From contig CAZVVG010000025.1 of the NCBI GenBank assembly GCA_964630615.1, positions 1 through 10,157 on the forward strand: 10,157 nt of DNA. The letters run 5' to 3'. The translations under genes and the position numbers were made by a program. The notes beneath the pieces are model-generated. The model ran no database searches. It saw nothing but the letters and a program-made list of their open reading frames with translations, and was not told where the DNA came from. Source of the stretch: CAZVVG01 sp964630615 (GTDB taxonomy: Bacteria; Patescibacteriota; Minisyncoccia; Moranbacterales; UBA2206). Of this stretch, positions 1 through 6,664 are shown one piece after another; position 1 is the stretch's first letter; the number at the start of each line of letters is the position of its first letter.

Positions 1-14
1 CTCAAGACTAAAAA

Positions 15-1184
15 ATGTCGCTCAAATCTATGTTAATGCTCTTAGTCATTCTGCTCATCTATCTGGCGCTTCACCTCCTGGTTTATTTTCTAGTGGTGAA
101 GTTTTTTAATTTGGATTCAGGCGCCAGGAAAATTTTATTCTTTGTCCTGATCTTTCTTTCCCTGGGCTTCATCTTGTCGGTTATCCTTGTGCACTTTAGC
201 CGGTTTCCATTTTTCAACTATTACTACGCCTTTTCCGCGTTCTGGGTGGGACTGGTCATCCACCTGGCGCTGTTTCTGGGTGTAGCCGGACTGGGCTGGC
301 TGATTCTTAATTTGTTTTCTCTTAATCCGAAAATGACTTTGGGAATACTGGCTCTGATTTTTTCTCTGGCTTATTCGTTCTTTGGGGTCTGGAACGCCCG
401 TCATCCAAGCGTAAAAACCCTTGAAGTGGAAATAAAAAATTTGCCCGAGGAATGGAAGGGGAAAAAAGCGATTCAACTTTCCGATCTTCACTTGGGAGCG
501 ATCCAGGGCAAAAAATTCGCCGAAGCTTTGATCGCGACCGTGAACAATCTGGGAGCAGACATCATCTTTATAACCGGGGATCTTTTTGACGGTTCCGGCG
601 CCGATCTGGAATATTTTGCCCAGGCCGTGGATAAGCTCAAATCCGAAAAAGGAACTTATCTTATTACCGGCAATCACGAGGTTTATTTGGGGAAGAAAAA
701 AACGCTGGCTGCGCTCAAAAAAACGCATATTAATATTTTAGAAAATAAATCTGTGGAAATTGACAAGCTCCAAATTGCCGGAGTGGGCTATCCGGATTTT
801 GGCGAAGTGAGAAAACCGGGATTCCTGAAAAAATTGGAAGGCTTTCAAGAAGGAAAACCGACCATCTTGCTTTACCACGCGCCGGCCAGTCTGGTCGCGG
901 AGAGTGAAAATACTTCCGAGCGCCAGGCGGACATCTATTTCTCTCCCAAGGTGAATTTTACCGAGGCCAAGGAGAGCGGCGTCAATTTGCAACTCTCTGG
1001 CCACACTCACAACGGGCAAATTTTTCCCTTTACTCTTCTGGTTAAGTTTATTTATGACGGTTTCAATTATGGACTGAAAAAAGACGGAGATTTTTCCCTT
1101 TATGTTACGAGCGGAACCGGTACCTGGGGGCCACCCATGCGGACCGGAAGCCGCTCCGAAATTGTTTTGTTTGAATTAAGATAA
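15..1184 (+). CDS. Membrane-anchored metallophosphoesterase (YkuE/YaeI-like, calcineurin-like fold)
   Basis: This 389-residue protein has about four hydrophobic membrane segments in its first ~125 residues, followed by a calcineurin-like phosphoesterase domain. The metal-ligand motifs are complete and in order: DLH at D157-H159, GDLFD at 188-192, GNHE at 219-222 and GHTHNGQ at 329-335. These would hold a two-metal centre that hydrolyses phosphoesters at the membrane. In the YkuE/YaeI group, substrates such as lipid-linked phosphates have been proposed, but the substrate cannot be read from this sequence. The ATG at 15 is the first start after an in-frame TAA at 9-11, so the start is well bounded; no ribosome-binding site is visible. 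The gene is followed by a weak terminator and then the promoter of the next block, so it is probably a separate transcription unit. Family assignment is firm; the biological role is open. Confidence 0.93.
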   Translation: MSLKSMLMLLVILLIYLALHLLVYFLVVKFFNLDSGARKILFFVLIFLSLGFILSVILVHFSRFPFFNYYYAFSAFWVGLVIHLALFLGVAGLGWLILNLFSLNPKMTLGILALIFSLAYSFFGVWNARHPSVKTLEVEIKNLPEEWKGKKAIQLSDLHLGAIQGKKFAEALIATVNNLGADIIFITGDLFDGSGADLEYFAQAVDKLKSEKGTYLITGNHEVYLGKKKTLAALKKTHINILENKSVEIDKLQIAGVGYPDFGEVRKPGFLKKLEGFQEGKPTILLYHAPASLVAESENTSERQADIYFSPKVNFTEAKESGVNLQLSGHTHNGQIFPFTLLVKFIYDGFNYGLKKDGDFSLYVTSGTGTWGPPMRTGSRSEIVLFELR

Positions 1185-1248
1185 ATCTTTAAACTAAAAA
1201 CGGAAAATAAGGAGAAAGCGTAAAAGCCTTCAATTCTGAATTTTTTAT

Positions 1249-1277
1249 AAAAAAAGACGCTCAAAGCGGTTTTTTTG
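1249..1277 (+). terminator. Weak candidate rho-independent terminator after the phosphoesterase
   Basis: A short stem CGCT (1258-1261) / AGCG (1265-1268) with loop CAA is flanked by an A-run (1249-1255) and a T-run (1270-1276) that can extend the pairing after one A/G mismatch. The stem is short and mostly A-T, so efficiency is uncertain. Its position just past the stop codon at 1184 and before the promoter at 1371 fits a terminator. Confidence 0.45.
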
Positions 1278-1370
1278 TTTTGGAAAGAATAACATTTTCT
1301 TCGTTTCTTTTTTCGGAATCCTTTTTGTTGTGGAGCGGTTTCTTATTGATTCGGAAGAGGTTAGGGAGCA

Positions 1371-1399
1371 TTGACAGGAATTGATAATGGGTATATATT
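1371..1399 (+). promoter_or_regulatory. Sigma-70 type promoter of the metal/redox cluster
   Basis: TTGACA (1371-1376, perfect -35) is separated by exactly 17 bp from TATATT (1394-1399, one mismatch to the -10 consensus). Transcription would start near 1406, giving a leader of about 40 nt before the DUF5320 start at 1448. This is one of the two best promoters in the window and probably drives much or all of the block that ends at the terminator near 6960. Confidence 0.8.
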
Positions 1400-1433
1400 C
1401 ATAGTGAGGAAAAAATTAAAAATAAAATAGAAA

Positions 1434-1443
1434 GGCGGGTGAT
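1434..1443 (+). promoter_or_regulatory. Ribosome-binding site that decides the DUF5320 start
   Basis: GGCGGGTGAT contains GGTGAT (1438-1443), which matches the 3' part of the extended Shine-Dalgarno sequence AGGAGGTGAT. It ends 4 nt before the ATG at 1448. It overlaps the in-frame GTG at 1439, which argues against that GTG as the start. It is the clearest ribosome-binding site in the window; most other genes show none. Confidence 0.6.
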
Positions 1444-1447
1444 AAAT

Positions 1448-1702
1448 ATGCCAAGATACAACGGAACCGGTCCCAGAGGAAAGGGTCCAATGACGGGATG
1501 GGGAATGGGTCCTTGCGGTGGGGGCCAGGCTTACGGAAGACGAGGTGGTGGTCAAGGTTTTGGTTGGAGAAGATTCTGGGGGTATTATCCAGCTCCTAGC
1601 TTAAATAAAAAGGAAGAAGCAGAAATGTTGAACGAAGAAGTTCAAATCTTAGAAGGGGAACTGAAAGCGGTCAGGGACCGTTTGGACGAAATTAAGAAAT
1701 AA
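1448..1702 (+). CDS. DUF5320 family small Gly-rich protein
   Basis: This 84-residue protein begins with the signature of DUF5320: MPRYNGTGPRGKGPMTGWGM, then a Gly/Arg/aromatic-rich stretch with one cysteine (PCGGG) and several Trp and Tyr. The last ~30 residues are charged and heptad-like, so a coiled coil is likely and oligomerisation is possible. The biochemical function of the family is not known. Family members commonly sit beside COG1433 (NifX-like) proteins and ferredoxin-type MinD ATPases in anaerobes, as here. The in-frame GTG at 1439 lies within the ribosome-binding site, and the family normally starts MPR, so the ATG at 1448 is chosen. It is the first gene after the promoter at 1371. 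A role in metal or Fe-S handling is only inferred from the neighbours. Confidence 0.85.
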   Translation: MPRYNGTGPRGKGPMTGWGMGPCGGGQAYGRRGGGQGFGWRRFWGYYPAPSLNKKEEAEMLNEEVQILEGELKAVRDRLDEIKK

Positions 1703-1725
1703 AAAATAATTATTTATTTACTCTC

Positions 1726-2058
1726 ATGAAAATCGCTATTAGTTCAACGGGTAGGGAATTATCTGATAATGTTTCCGAATTCTTTGGCCGGTGTCCGTAT
1801 TTTATTGTTGCGGAGATTCAAGACGGTCAGGTGGTGAAAACAGAAGCCATAAAAAATTCCAATGAAAACCAAAACAGCGGAGCGGGGATTGCGGCGGCCC
1901 AGTTTTTGGTGGAAAATAATGTTAAGGTGGCAATCGCGAAAACCATAGGACCCAGAGCTATGGATGTTTTGAGGCAGTTTAATATTGAAATATATAACGG
2001 GGAAGGAGTGGTTAAAGAGGTTCTTCAAAAATTTATTAATGAAAAATCAAGTAATTAA
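1726..2058 (+). CDS. NifX/NafY-like metal-cofactor-binding protein (COG1433, MTH1175-like), copy 1
   Basis: This 110-residue protein matches the dinitrogenase iron-molybdenum cofactor biosynthesis domain (PF02579) over its full length. Visible hallmarks are the opening MKIAISSTG strand, FGRCP (20-24) with the only cysteine C23, a central GAGIAAAQFL helix, and the IGPRAMDVL segment followed by IEIYNGEG. Characterised relatives bind or carry Fe-S/Mo cofactors in nitrogenase maturation, but stand-alone versions are widespread in organisms without nitrogenase and have no settled function. No nif genes are present here, so nitrogen fixation should not be inferred. The gene lies 23 bp after the DUF5320 gene and overlaps the probable start of a second copy, which suggests co-translation. 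No Shine-Dalgarno sequence is seen before the ATG. Confidence 0.9.
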   Translation: MKIAISSTGRELSDNVSEFFGRCPYFIVAEIQDGQVVKTEAIKNSNENQNSGAGIAAAQFLVENNVKVAIAKTIGPRAMDVLRQFNIEIYNGEGVVKEVLQKFINEKSSN

Positions 2059-2420
2059 AAACAATATAAAGATTGCTCTTCCAACAGATGGAAAAAAAAG
2101 GCTTAAGTGAAAAAATAGCTGAGCATTTTGGGCGTTGCCCGACCTACACTTTTCTTAATGAAAAGGGAGAAGTTATTGAGATTATAGATAATACCAGCGA
2201 ACATTTAGGCGGAGTCGGACTTCCTCCGGAATTGCTGAAAAAATACGGGGCAGATTATTTGCTTTGCAAAGAATTGGGTCCCAAGGCCTTGAATTTATGC
2301 TTGGAATTTGGCATAGAAGTATATGTTGCTCCGGCGGAAACGGTCAGGGAATTTTTTGAAATGTGGAAAAATAAAAAGCTGAAAAAAGCGTCTTCTCAAG
2401 ATGCTTGTGAAGAGCGCTAA
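2039..2420 (+). CDS. NifX-like protein (COG1433), copy 2, with a frameshift at an A8 tract
   Basis: The ATG at 2039 opens MKNQVIKNNIKIALPTDGK, whose IKIALPTDG part is the conserved first strand of this family. That frame stops at TGA 2108-2110. The rest of the domain (GLSEKIAEHFGRCP onward to 2420) lies in another frame. The switch falls at a run of eight A (2092-2099). With seven A the two halves join as ALPTDGKKGLSEKIAEHFG, a complete domain. The alternatives for a shorter protein, ATG 2088 or TTG 2073, would lose the first strand. The gene is therefore either real and read by slippage, carries an assembly or sequencing indel, or is recently broken. Copy 2 has extra cysteines compared with copy 1 (LLCKELG, NLCLEFG, DACEER). 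It overlaps copy 1 by 20 nt. Family assignment is firm; intactness is uncertain. Confidence 0.8.
2092..2099 (+). other. A8 homopolymer at the frameshift of the second NifX-like gene
   Basis: Eight consecutive A lie exactly where the conserved NifX-like protein changes frame. Removing one A restores a continuous reading frame from 2039 to 2420. Such runs are typical sites of indel error and also of polymerase slippage. Confidence 0.85.
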
Positions 2421-2430
2421 TAGTAAATCC

Positions 2431-2459
2431 TTGCGGCCTTAGGGTGGCCGGATTAAAAT
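2431..2459 (+). promoter_or_regulatory. Possible promoter with internal inverted repeat before the peroxiredoxin gene
   Basis: TTGCGG (2431-2436) and TAAAAT (2454-2459) are 17 bp apart; the -10 matches 5 of 6 bases and the -35 is weak. Between and overlapping them is a GC-rich inverted repeat, CGGCC (2434-2438) / GGCCG (2446-2450) with a 7-nt loop, in an otherwise AT-rich gap. It could be an operator or a weak hairpin; no T-run follows directly, so a simple terminator is less likely. Confidence 0.35.
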
Positions 2460-2493
2460 AGGATTTAGTCGAATAAATTTTAATTTTAAAAGT

Positions 2494-3222
2494 ATGGAAG
2501 CAACAAGTACGAAGAATCAATCAGAAGCGGAATATTTGCCGCGTATCGGAGATCGGGCGCCGTCTTTTAAGGCGGTAACGACCCAAGGCGAAATTAATTT
2601 TCCAGAACAATACAAAGGCAGTTGGGTCATTCTGTTCAGTCATCCAGCAGACTTCACTCCGGTTTGTACTTCCGAATTTATGACATTCGCCCAGATGGAA
2701 GAGCAATTTGCCGGAGCCAATTGCAAATTAGTCGGGCTTTCTGTGGATGGATTATACAGCCATATCGCCTGGCTCAGAACGATCAGGGAAAAAATTGAAT
2801 ATAAGGGAATGAAAAACATGGAAGTTAAATTTCCCTTGATAGAAGACATCACCATGGAAGTTGCCAAAAAATACGGAATGATCCAGCCGGGAGAAAGCAG
2901 CACGAAAGCTGTCAGAGCGGTTTTCTTTATTGACCCAAAGGGAATAATCAGAACAATGATTTATTATCCCTTGAGCCTGGGAAGAAATTTTGCTGAACTT
3001 TACCGGGTCTTAGTTGGTCTGCAAACGGCGGATGCTTATTCTGTGGCGTTGCCAGCTGATTGGAAGCCAGGAGAGGATGTTATTGTTCCCACAGCCGGGT
3101 CTTGTGGTGTGGCCAAAAAAAGGATGGAGGGCAAGGAGAAAAATGTAAAATGTCGAGACTGGTTTTTCTGCACGAAAAAAATCAGCAAGGAAGAGGTAGC
3201 AAAAAGATTAAAGAAAAAATAA
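2494..3222 (+). CDS. Peroxiredoxin, Prx6-type (archaeal/anaerobe 2-Cys thiol peroxidase)
   Basis: This 242-residue AhpC/TSA-family protein reduces hydrogen peroxide and organic peroxides in the cytosol. The catalytic motif HPADFTPVCTSEF carries the peroxidatic cysteine C58 with T55 and P51 of the PxxxTxxC signature; the conserved Arg is in AVRAVFF. The C-terminal extension has C204, then C220 and C226 in CRDWFFC. The same C-x5-C arrangement occurs in the Aeropyrum-type peroxiredoxin, where one of these cysteines resolves the oxidised active site. The length agrees with that group. The gene sits inside the Fe-S/metal cluster, 73 bp after the second NifX-like gene, with a possible promoter of its own. 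Protection of the oxygen-sensitive neighbours and reduction by the small thioredoxin at 4125 are inferred. No Shine-Dalgarno sequence is seen; the upstream DNA is very AT-rich. Confidence 0.95.
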   Translation: MEATSTKNQSEAEYLPRIGDRAPSFKAVTTQGEINFPEQYKGSWVILFSHPADFTPVCTSEFMTFAQMEEQFAGANCKLVGLSVDGLYSHIAWLRTIREKIEYKGMKNMEVKFPLIEDITMEVAKKYGMIQPGESSTKAVRAVFFIDPKGIIRTMIYYPLSLGRNFAELYRVLVGLQTADAYSVALPADWKPGEDVIVPTAGSCGVAKKRMEGKEKNVKCRDWFFCTKKISKEEVAKRLKKK

Positions 3223-3240
3223 TCAATTCTCAAATTAAAT

Positions 3241-4128
3241 ATGAAGATAGCCATTACCGGTGGAAAGGGTGGAACTGGAAAGTCCATGGTTGCCACTTCT
3301 TTGGCCATGGAGTTGGCCAAGAAACGCAAAACTCTTTTGGTTGATGCGGATGTGGAATGCCCCAATGACCATCTTTTACTATCTGTTAAAATAAAAGAAG
3401 CCGAAGTGGTTTATCAAGTTATCCCGAAATGGGATTTTTCCAAATGCATGAAATGCGGAAAATGTTCAGAAGTTTGCAAACAAAACGCCATTATTTTTGT
3501 TAAAGATAAATACCCCGCTTTTATTAAAGAAGTTTGTATTGGTTGCAGGGCTTGTAAAGTGGCTTGTCCGAAAGGAGCGATTTCGGAAGATAAGAAAGAA
3601 ATCGGAAAAATCTCCACGGGGAGAAATTACGAAGTAAATCTGGTTTCGGGAGAACTTAAGCTGGGTGAATTAGCTTCAGGAGAAATCGTAGCGGAAGTTA
3701 GAAAATACGCGGATAAAATCAGCCAGCAATTAAAAACTGAAATGCTCCTTATAGATTCTTCGGCGGGAGTGGGTTGTCCGGTAATTGCTTCGCTCGTCGG
3801 CACTGACTATATTGTAGCAGTGACTGAACCAACACCTTCAGCTCTCCACGATTTGAAAAGAGTTTTATATTTAGCTCTTCATTTTCAGATCAAACATGGA
3901 ATTGTTATTAATAAGCATGATTTAGCCAGACATTTTTGCTTAGAAATAGAAAAATTTGCCAATGAAAATGCTATCCCAATATTAGGTAAGATTCCTTATA
4001 GAAAAGATTTTATCGATGCGACCATTGAAATGAAGCCGATTCTAGAAGTGAATTCTGAATATCAAAGTCTATTTCAAGAAATAATAAGTAATATAAAAGT
4101 GAACAACAACTTAAAACAAAATTTATGA
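3241..4128 (+). CDS. MinD/Mrp-superfamily P-loop ATPase with inserted 2x[4Fe-4S] ferredoxin domain (COG1149)
   Basis: This 295-residue cytosolic ATPase starts with the deviant Walker A motif GGKGGTGKS (7-15) with signature Lys K9, followed by LLVDADVECPN (32-42). A bacterial-type ferredoxin domain is inserted next: C69-C72-C75-C79 and C99-C102-C105-C109, each C-x2-C-x2-C-x3-C, enough for two [4Fe-4S] clusters. The Walker B/switch II region is LLIDSSAGVGCPV around D172, with an additional C179. Relatives of the Mrp/NBP35 group act as Fe-S carriers, but the ferredoxin-inserted type has no agreed function. It usually occurs with COG1433 proteins, often as two tandem ATPase genes; only one is present here. 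The stop overlaps the start of the thioredoxin gene (ATGA), implying translational coupling. Assignment is firm; the client is unknown. Confidence 0.94.
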   Translation: MKIAITGGKGGTGKSMVATSLAMELAKKRKTLLVDADVECPNDHLLLSVKIKEAEVVYQVIPKWDFSKCMKCGKCSEVCKQNAIIFVKDKYPAFIKEVCIGCRACKVACPKGAISEDKKEIGKISTGRNYEVNLVSGELKLGELASGEIVAEVRKYADKISQQLKTEMLLIDSSAGVGCPVIASLVGTDYIVAVTEPTPSALHDLKRVLYLALHFQIKHGIVINKHDLARHFCLEIEKFANENAIPILGKIPYRKDFIDATIEMKPILEVNSEYQSLFQEIISNIKVNNNLKQNL

Positions 4129-4394
4129 AAATCCTGAAATTTGGCGCCGTCTGGTGCTCAGGTTGTTTGGTGATGAAACCCAGGTGGAAAAAAATTGAAG
4201 AAGAAAATCCTTGGCTGAAAAACGAATATTACGATTTTGATACCGATAAGGAAATGGTGGAGAAGTATAATATTAATAATATTCTTCCAGTCTTTGTTTT
4301 TCTGGATAAAGAAGATAAGGAGTTTTTACGTTTGAAGGGAGAAATTGGTAGGGAAAAATTGATTGAAATTATCCAAGAGAACCGAGACAAATAG
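4125..4394 (+). CDS. Small cytosolic thioredoxin-like protein (CSGC)
   Basis: This 89-residue protein has a thioredoxin fold. It opens with the strand MKILKFGAVWC and the redox motif C11-S-G-C14, followed by a long helix. DFDTDKEMVEKYNI leads to the cis-proline region ILPVFVFLDK (P55), and the C-terminal helix is GREKLIEIIQ. There is no signal peptide, so it acts in the cytosol. Its ATG overlaps the TGA of the ferredoxin-ATPase gene, and the next gene starts 4 bp after its stop, so it is translated between an Fe-S ATPase and a membrane thiol carrier. It may reduce the ATPase or peroxiredoxin, or hand electrons to the CcdA-like protein. The motif CSGC is not the classical CGPC, so its redox potential and partner cannot be assumed. 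Confidence 0.9.
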   Translation: MKILKFGAVWCSGCLVMKPRWKKIEEENPWLKNEYYDFDTDKEMVEKYNINNILPVFVFLDKEDKEFLRLKGEIGREKLIEIIQENRDK

Positions 4395-4398
4395 CATT

Positions 4399-5595
4399 AT
4401 GAAAAGTTTCTTCAGACTATTTTTATCCCTCGCTTTTTTACTGGCTGTATCAGTAATGGTGGCGTTAGCCTCAGAACCTGTGAAGGTGTATTTTTTCTAT
4501 GGTGAGGGCTGTCCGCATTGCTCCAAGGAAAAGCAATTTTTGCTGGAAAAGAAGGAAAATTATCAAAGCTTGGAAATCATAAGTTTTGAAATTCACAACC
4601 AGGAAAATTTAGCGCTTTTCCAAAAAATCGGTGAATCCTTGGAAGCGGATGTTTCCGGCGTGCCCTTTACCGTTATCGGAGATAAATATTTTATCGGCTA
4701 TGCTGAAGGTTTGACCGGAGAGGAAATTGAGAGTCAAATTCAGGAATGCATAAAAAATACTTGCGCTGACCGAGTGGCTAGCCTAAAGGACTCAAAAACA
4801 AATAATCAGGAAACCGAAAATACCCCGGTCACCAAGAGAGATTCGGGAAAGAGAATTAAATTGCCCCTCTTTGGCCTGGTTGACGCTTATAAATTTCCCT
4901 TGCCAATTTTAACCTTAATAATGGGTTTTCTGGATGGTTTCAATCCTTGTGCGATGTGGACACTTCTTTTTCTCATTAGTCTGCTCTTAGGAATGAAAAA
5001 CAGAAAAAGAATGTGGATTCTGGGAACCGCTTTCATCATTGCTTCCGCCTTGGTTTATTTTCTATTTATGTCCGCTTGGTTCAACTTGATTATATTTTTA
5101 GGTTTTGTCATTTGGGTCCGTATAATTATCGGAATCTTGGCGATCTCTGGCGGAAGTTATAGTTTGAAAAAATTCCTTACTCGGCGGGATAGCGGATGCG
5201 AAATTGTCCAGGATGGAAAAAGGCAAGCAGTTTTCCAGAAATTAAAAAGCCTGGTTGGGAAAAACAGCTTTTGGATAGCCCTGGGGGGAATTATTGGTTT
5301 GGCTTTTATGGTAAATTTAGTGGAGCTTGTTTGTTCGGCGGGACTGCCGGCGGTCTACACCCAGATTCTGGCGATTAATAATCTGTCCCGCTGGCAGTAT
5401 TATCTCTATATCCTGCTTTACATTTTTTTCTTTATGCTGGATGACTTGTTGGTTTTTTTTGCGGCCATGATCACACTTGAAGTAATGGGAATTTCAACAA
5501 AATATTCAAAATATTCTCAATTAATTGGGGGAATTATTATGATTGCCATTGGAATCCTTTTAATCTTCAAACCCCAATGGCTGATGTTTGGTTAA
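4399..5595 (+). CDS. Exported thioredoxin-like domain fused to CcdA/DsbD-like transmembrane thiol carrier
   Basis: The 398-residue product starts with a signal peptide (hydrophobic core about 4-23, likely cleavage after ALA at 24). An extracytoplasmic thioredoxin/glutaredoxin-like domain follows, with C38-P-H-C41 and cis-Pro in SGVPFTVIGD (P89). A linker (about 123-160) leads to roughly six membrane segments. Two membrane cysteines, C184 in GFNPCAMW and C312 in ELVCSAGLP, match the paired cysteines of CcdA/DsbD carriers that pass reducing equivalents across the membrane. The inferred path is cytosolic thioredoxin to the membrane cysteines to the CPHC domain. A hydrophilic loop at 262-288 with C267 separates the two membrane halves. 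An in-frame TTG at 4363 would extend into the thioredoxin gene; the ATG at 4399 directly before the signal peptide is preferred. The spacing of 4 bp indicates one operon with the thioredoxin. Confidence 0.9.
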   Translation: MKSFFRLFLSLAFLLAVSVMVALASEPVKVYFFYGEGCPHCSKEKQFLLEKKENYQSLEIISFEIHNQENLALFQKIGESLEADVSGVPFTVIGDKYFIGYAEGLTGEEIESQIQECIKNTCADRVASLKDSKTNNQETENTPVTKRDSGKRIKLPLFGLVDAYKFPLPILTLIMGFLDGFNPCAMWTLLFLISLLLGMKNRKRMWILGTAFIIASALVYFLFMSAWFNLIIFLGFVIWVRIIIGILAISGGSYSLKKFLTRRDSGCEIVQDGKRQAVFQKLKSLVGKNSFWIALGGIIGLAFMVNLVELVCSAGLPAVYTQILAINNLSRWQYYLYILLYIFFFMLDDLLVFFAAMITLEVMGISTKYSKYSQLIGGIIMIAIGILLIFKPQWLMFG

Positions 5596-5613
5596 AAAAT
5601 TTAATATTAAATA

Positions 5614-6663
5614 ATGAAAGAAAAAATTGCCATATTGTCAATAATCGCAAACGCCACTTTGGCGGGAGGCAAGATTGTTGTTGGACTTCTTTCCAATTCT
5701 TCGGCTGTTCTGGCAGCCGGAATTGATTCTTTGGTGGATATTTTTTCTTCAAGCATAAGCTATATTGGAATAAGAATAGCAAAAAAACCAGCCGATAAAG
5801 AACATCCCTACGGGTATTATAAAGTTGAAGTTTTAGGAGGGGTTATTATTACAATAATTATTTCGGCAACTGGAATTGGAATTATTTATAACGCTTTTAA
5901 AAATATATTCTCTCCACAAGAAGTTGAGATCGGATATCTGGCTTTTGGAATAATGATTTTTTCTGGAGTTGTAAACGAAATAATGGCGAGACTGAAAACT
6001 CATTATGGCAAGAAAGAAAATTCCGTCAGCTTGCTTTCCGACGGAGTCCACTCCAGGATTGATGTGTATACCTCGCTGGCCATATTGGGTGGCTTATTTC
6101 TAACACCTTATTGGATTTATGCCGATTCTGTTTTAGCCTTGCTGATGGGAATATATATTATAAAAGAAGCGTTTATTGTGGCGAAAGATGCGGCAGGTTC
6201 GCTGTTGGATGTTTCTGCTGGAGAAGAAATAGAAAACCTAATAAAAGAAATCGCCCAAAATGAAAATATCAAAATTGTTTCATTAAAAACCCAAAAAAAG
6301 GGCTCGGCGATCACGGCCAATTTGGAAATTAATCTTCCTAACGATTTAAAGATTGAAGCCGCCACAAGAATCTCCAATGATTTAAGGAATAAATTGATGA
6401 ATAGAATTGAAGGCTTGCAATATGTGGTCATTCAGATATCCAGCCATGAAATTGAAAGTAGTTTCTATAAGCCTGCCTTTGGCAAAAGTTTTGGCTGGCA
6501 AAGAAGGGGAAAATTTAAGGAAGAAATTGATAAAGCTTTGGGTAGAGGGCCTGATGGAAAATGTGTTTGCCCCCAATGCGGTTATAGTGTTTCTCATGAG
6601 AGAGGAGTTCCTTGCACAACTTTGAAATGTCCCAAATGCAAATTAAATCTAGAAAGAAAATAA
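5614..6663 (+). CDS. Cation diffusion facilitator (Zn/Fe-type) with C-terminal cysteine ribbon
   Basis: This 349-residue protein is a CDF-family metal exporter. Membrane helix 2 carries D38-SLV-D42 and helix 5 carries H146-SRI-D150, the DxxxD/HxxxD metal site of the YiiP-like Zn/Fe clade; the family motif HPYG is at 64-67. The usual cytosolic regulatory domain follows (about 205-285). An unusual tail comes after it: RGPDGKCVCPQCGYSVSHER and beyond, with C317, C319, C322, C334, C339 and C342. It contains two CxxC knuckles and resembles a zinc ribbon or rubredoxin-like metal site. Similar tails occur in small proteins of anaerobes, next to Gly-rich DUF5320-type sequence. The tail may sense or deliver metal to the transporter. 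The DUF134 regulator gene starts 1 bp after the stop. The exported ion (Zn2+, Fe2+ or other) cannot be fixed from sequence alone. Confidence 0.92.
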   Translation: MKEKIAILSIIANATLAGGKIVVGLLSNSSAVLAAGIDSLVDIFSSSISYIGIRIAKKPADKEHPYGYYKVEVLGGVIITIIISATGIGIIYNAFKNIFSPQEVEIGYLAFGIMIFSGVVNEIMARLKTHYGKKENSVSLLSDGVHSRIDVYTSLAILGGLFLTPYWIYADSVLALLMGIYIIKEAFIVAKDAAGSLLDVSAGEEIENLIKEIAQNENIKIVSLKTQKKGSAITANLEINLPNDLKIEAATRISNDLRNKLMNRIEGLQYVVIQISSHEIESSFYKPAFGKSFGWQRRGKFKEEIDKALGRGPDGKCVCPQCGYSVSHERGVPCTTLKCPKCKLNLERK

Positions 6664-6664
6664 T

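Noticed and set aside
135..1019. Minus-strand open frames opposite the phosphoesterase and similar ones along the window
   Set aside because: Their translations lack recognisable domain motifs and lie opposite well-supported + strand genes; they are antisense shadows.
1439..1447. GTG start at 1439 for the DUF5320 gene
   Set aside because: It lies inside the GGTGAT ribosome-binding site, and the family signature begins MPR at the ATG 1448.
1726..2420. Nitrogen fixation locus based on two NifX-like proteins
   Set aside because: No nifHDK, nifB or other nitrogenase genes are present, and stand-alone COG1433 proteins are common in non-fixing anaerobes.
3241..4130. TGA recoding (Gracilibacteria/SR1-type genetic code)
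   Set aside because: The ATPase ends at TGA 4126-4128 in an ATGA overlap with the next gene, and no intact gene here needs TGA read as an amino acid.
4363..4398. TTG start at 4363 extending the CcdA fusion by 12 residues
   Set aside because: It would overlap the thioredoxin gene and put charged residues before the signal peptide; the ATG at 4399 directly begins a normal signal sequence.
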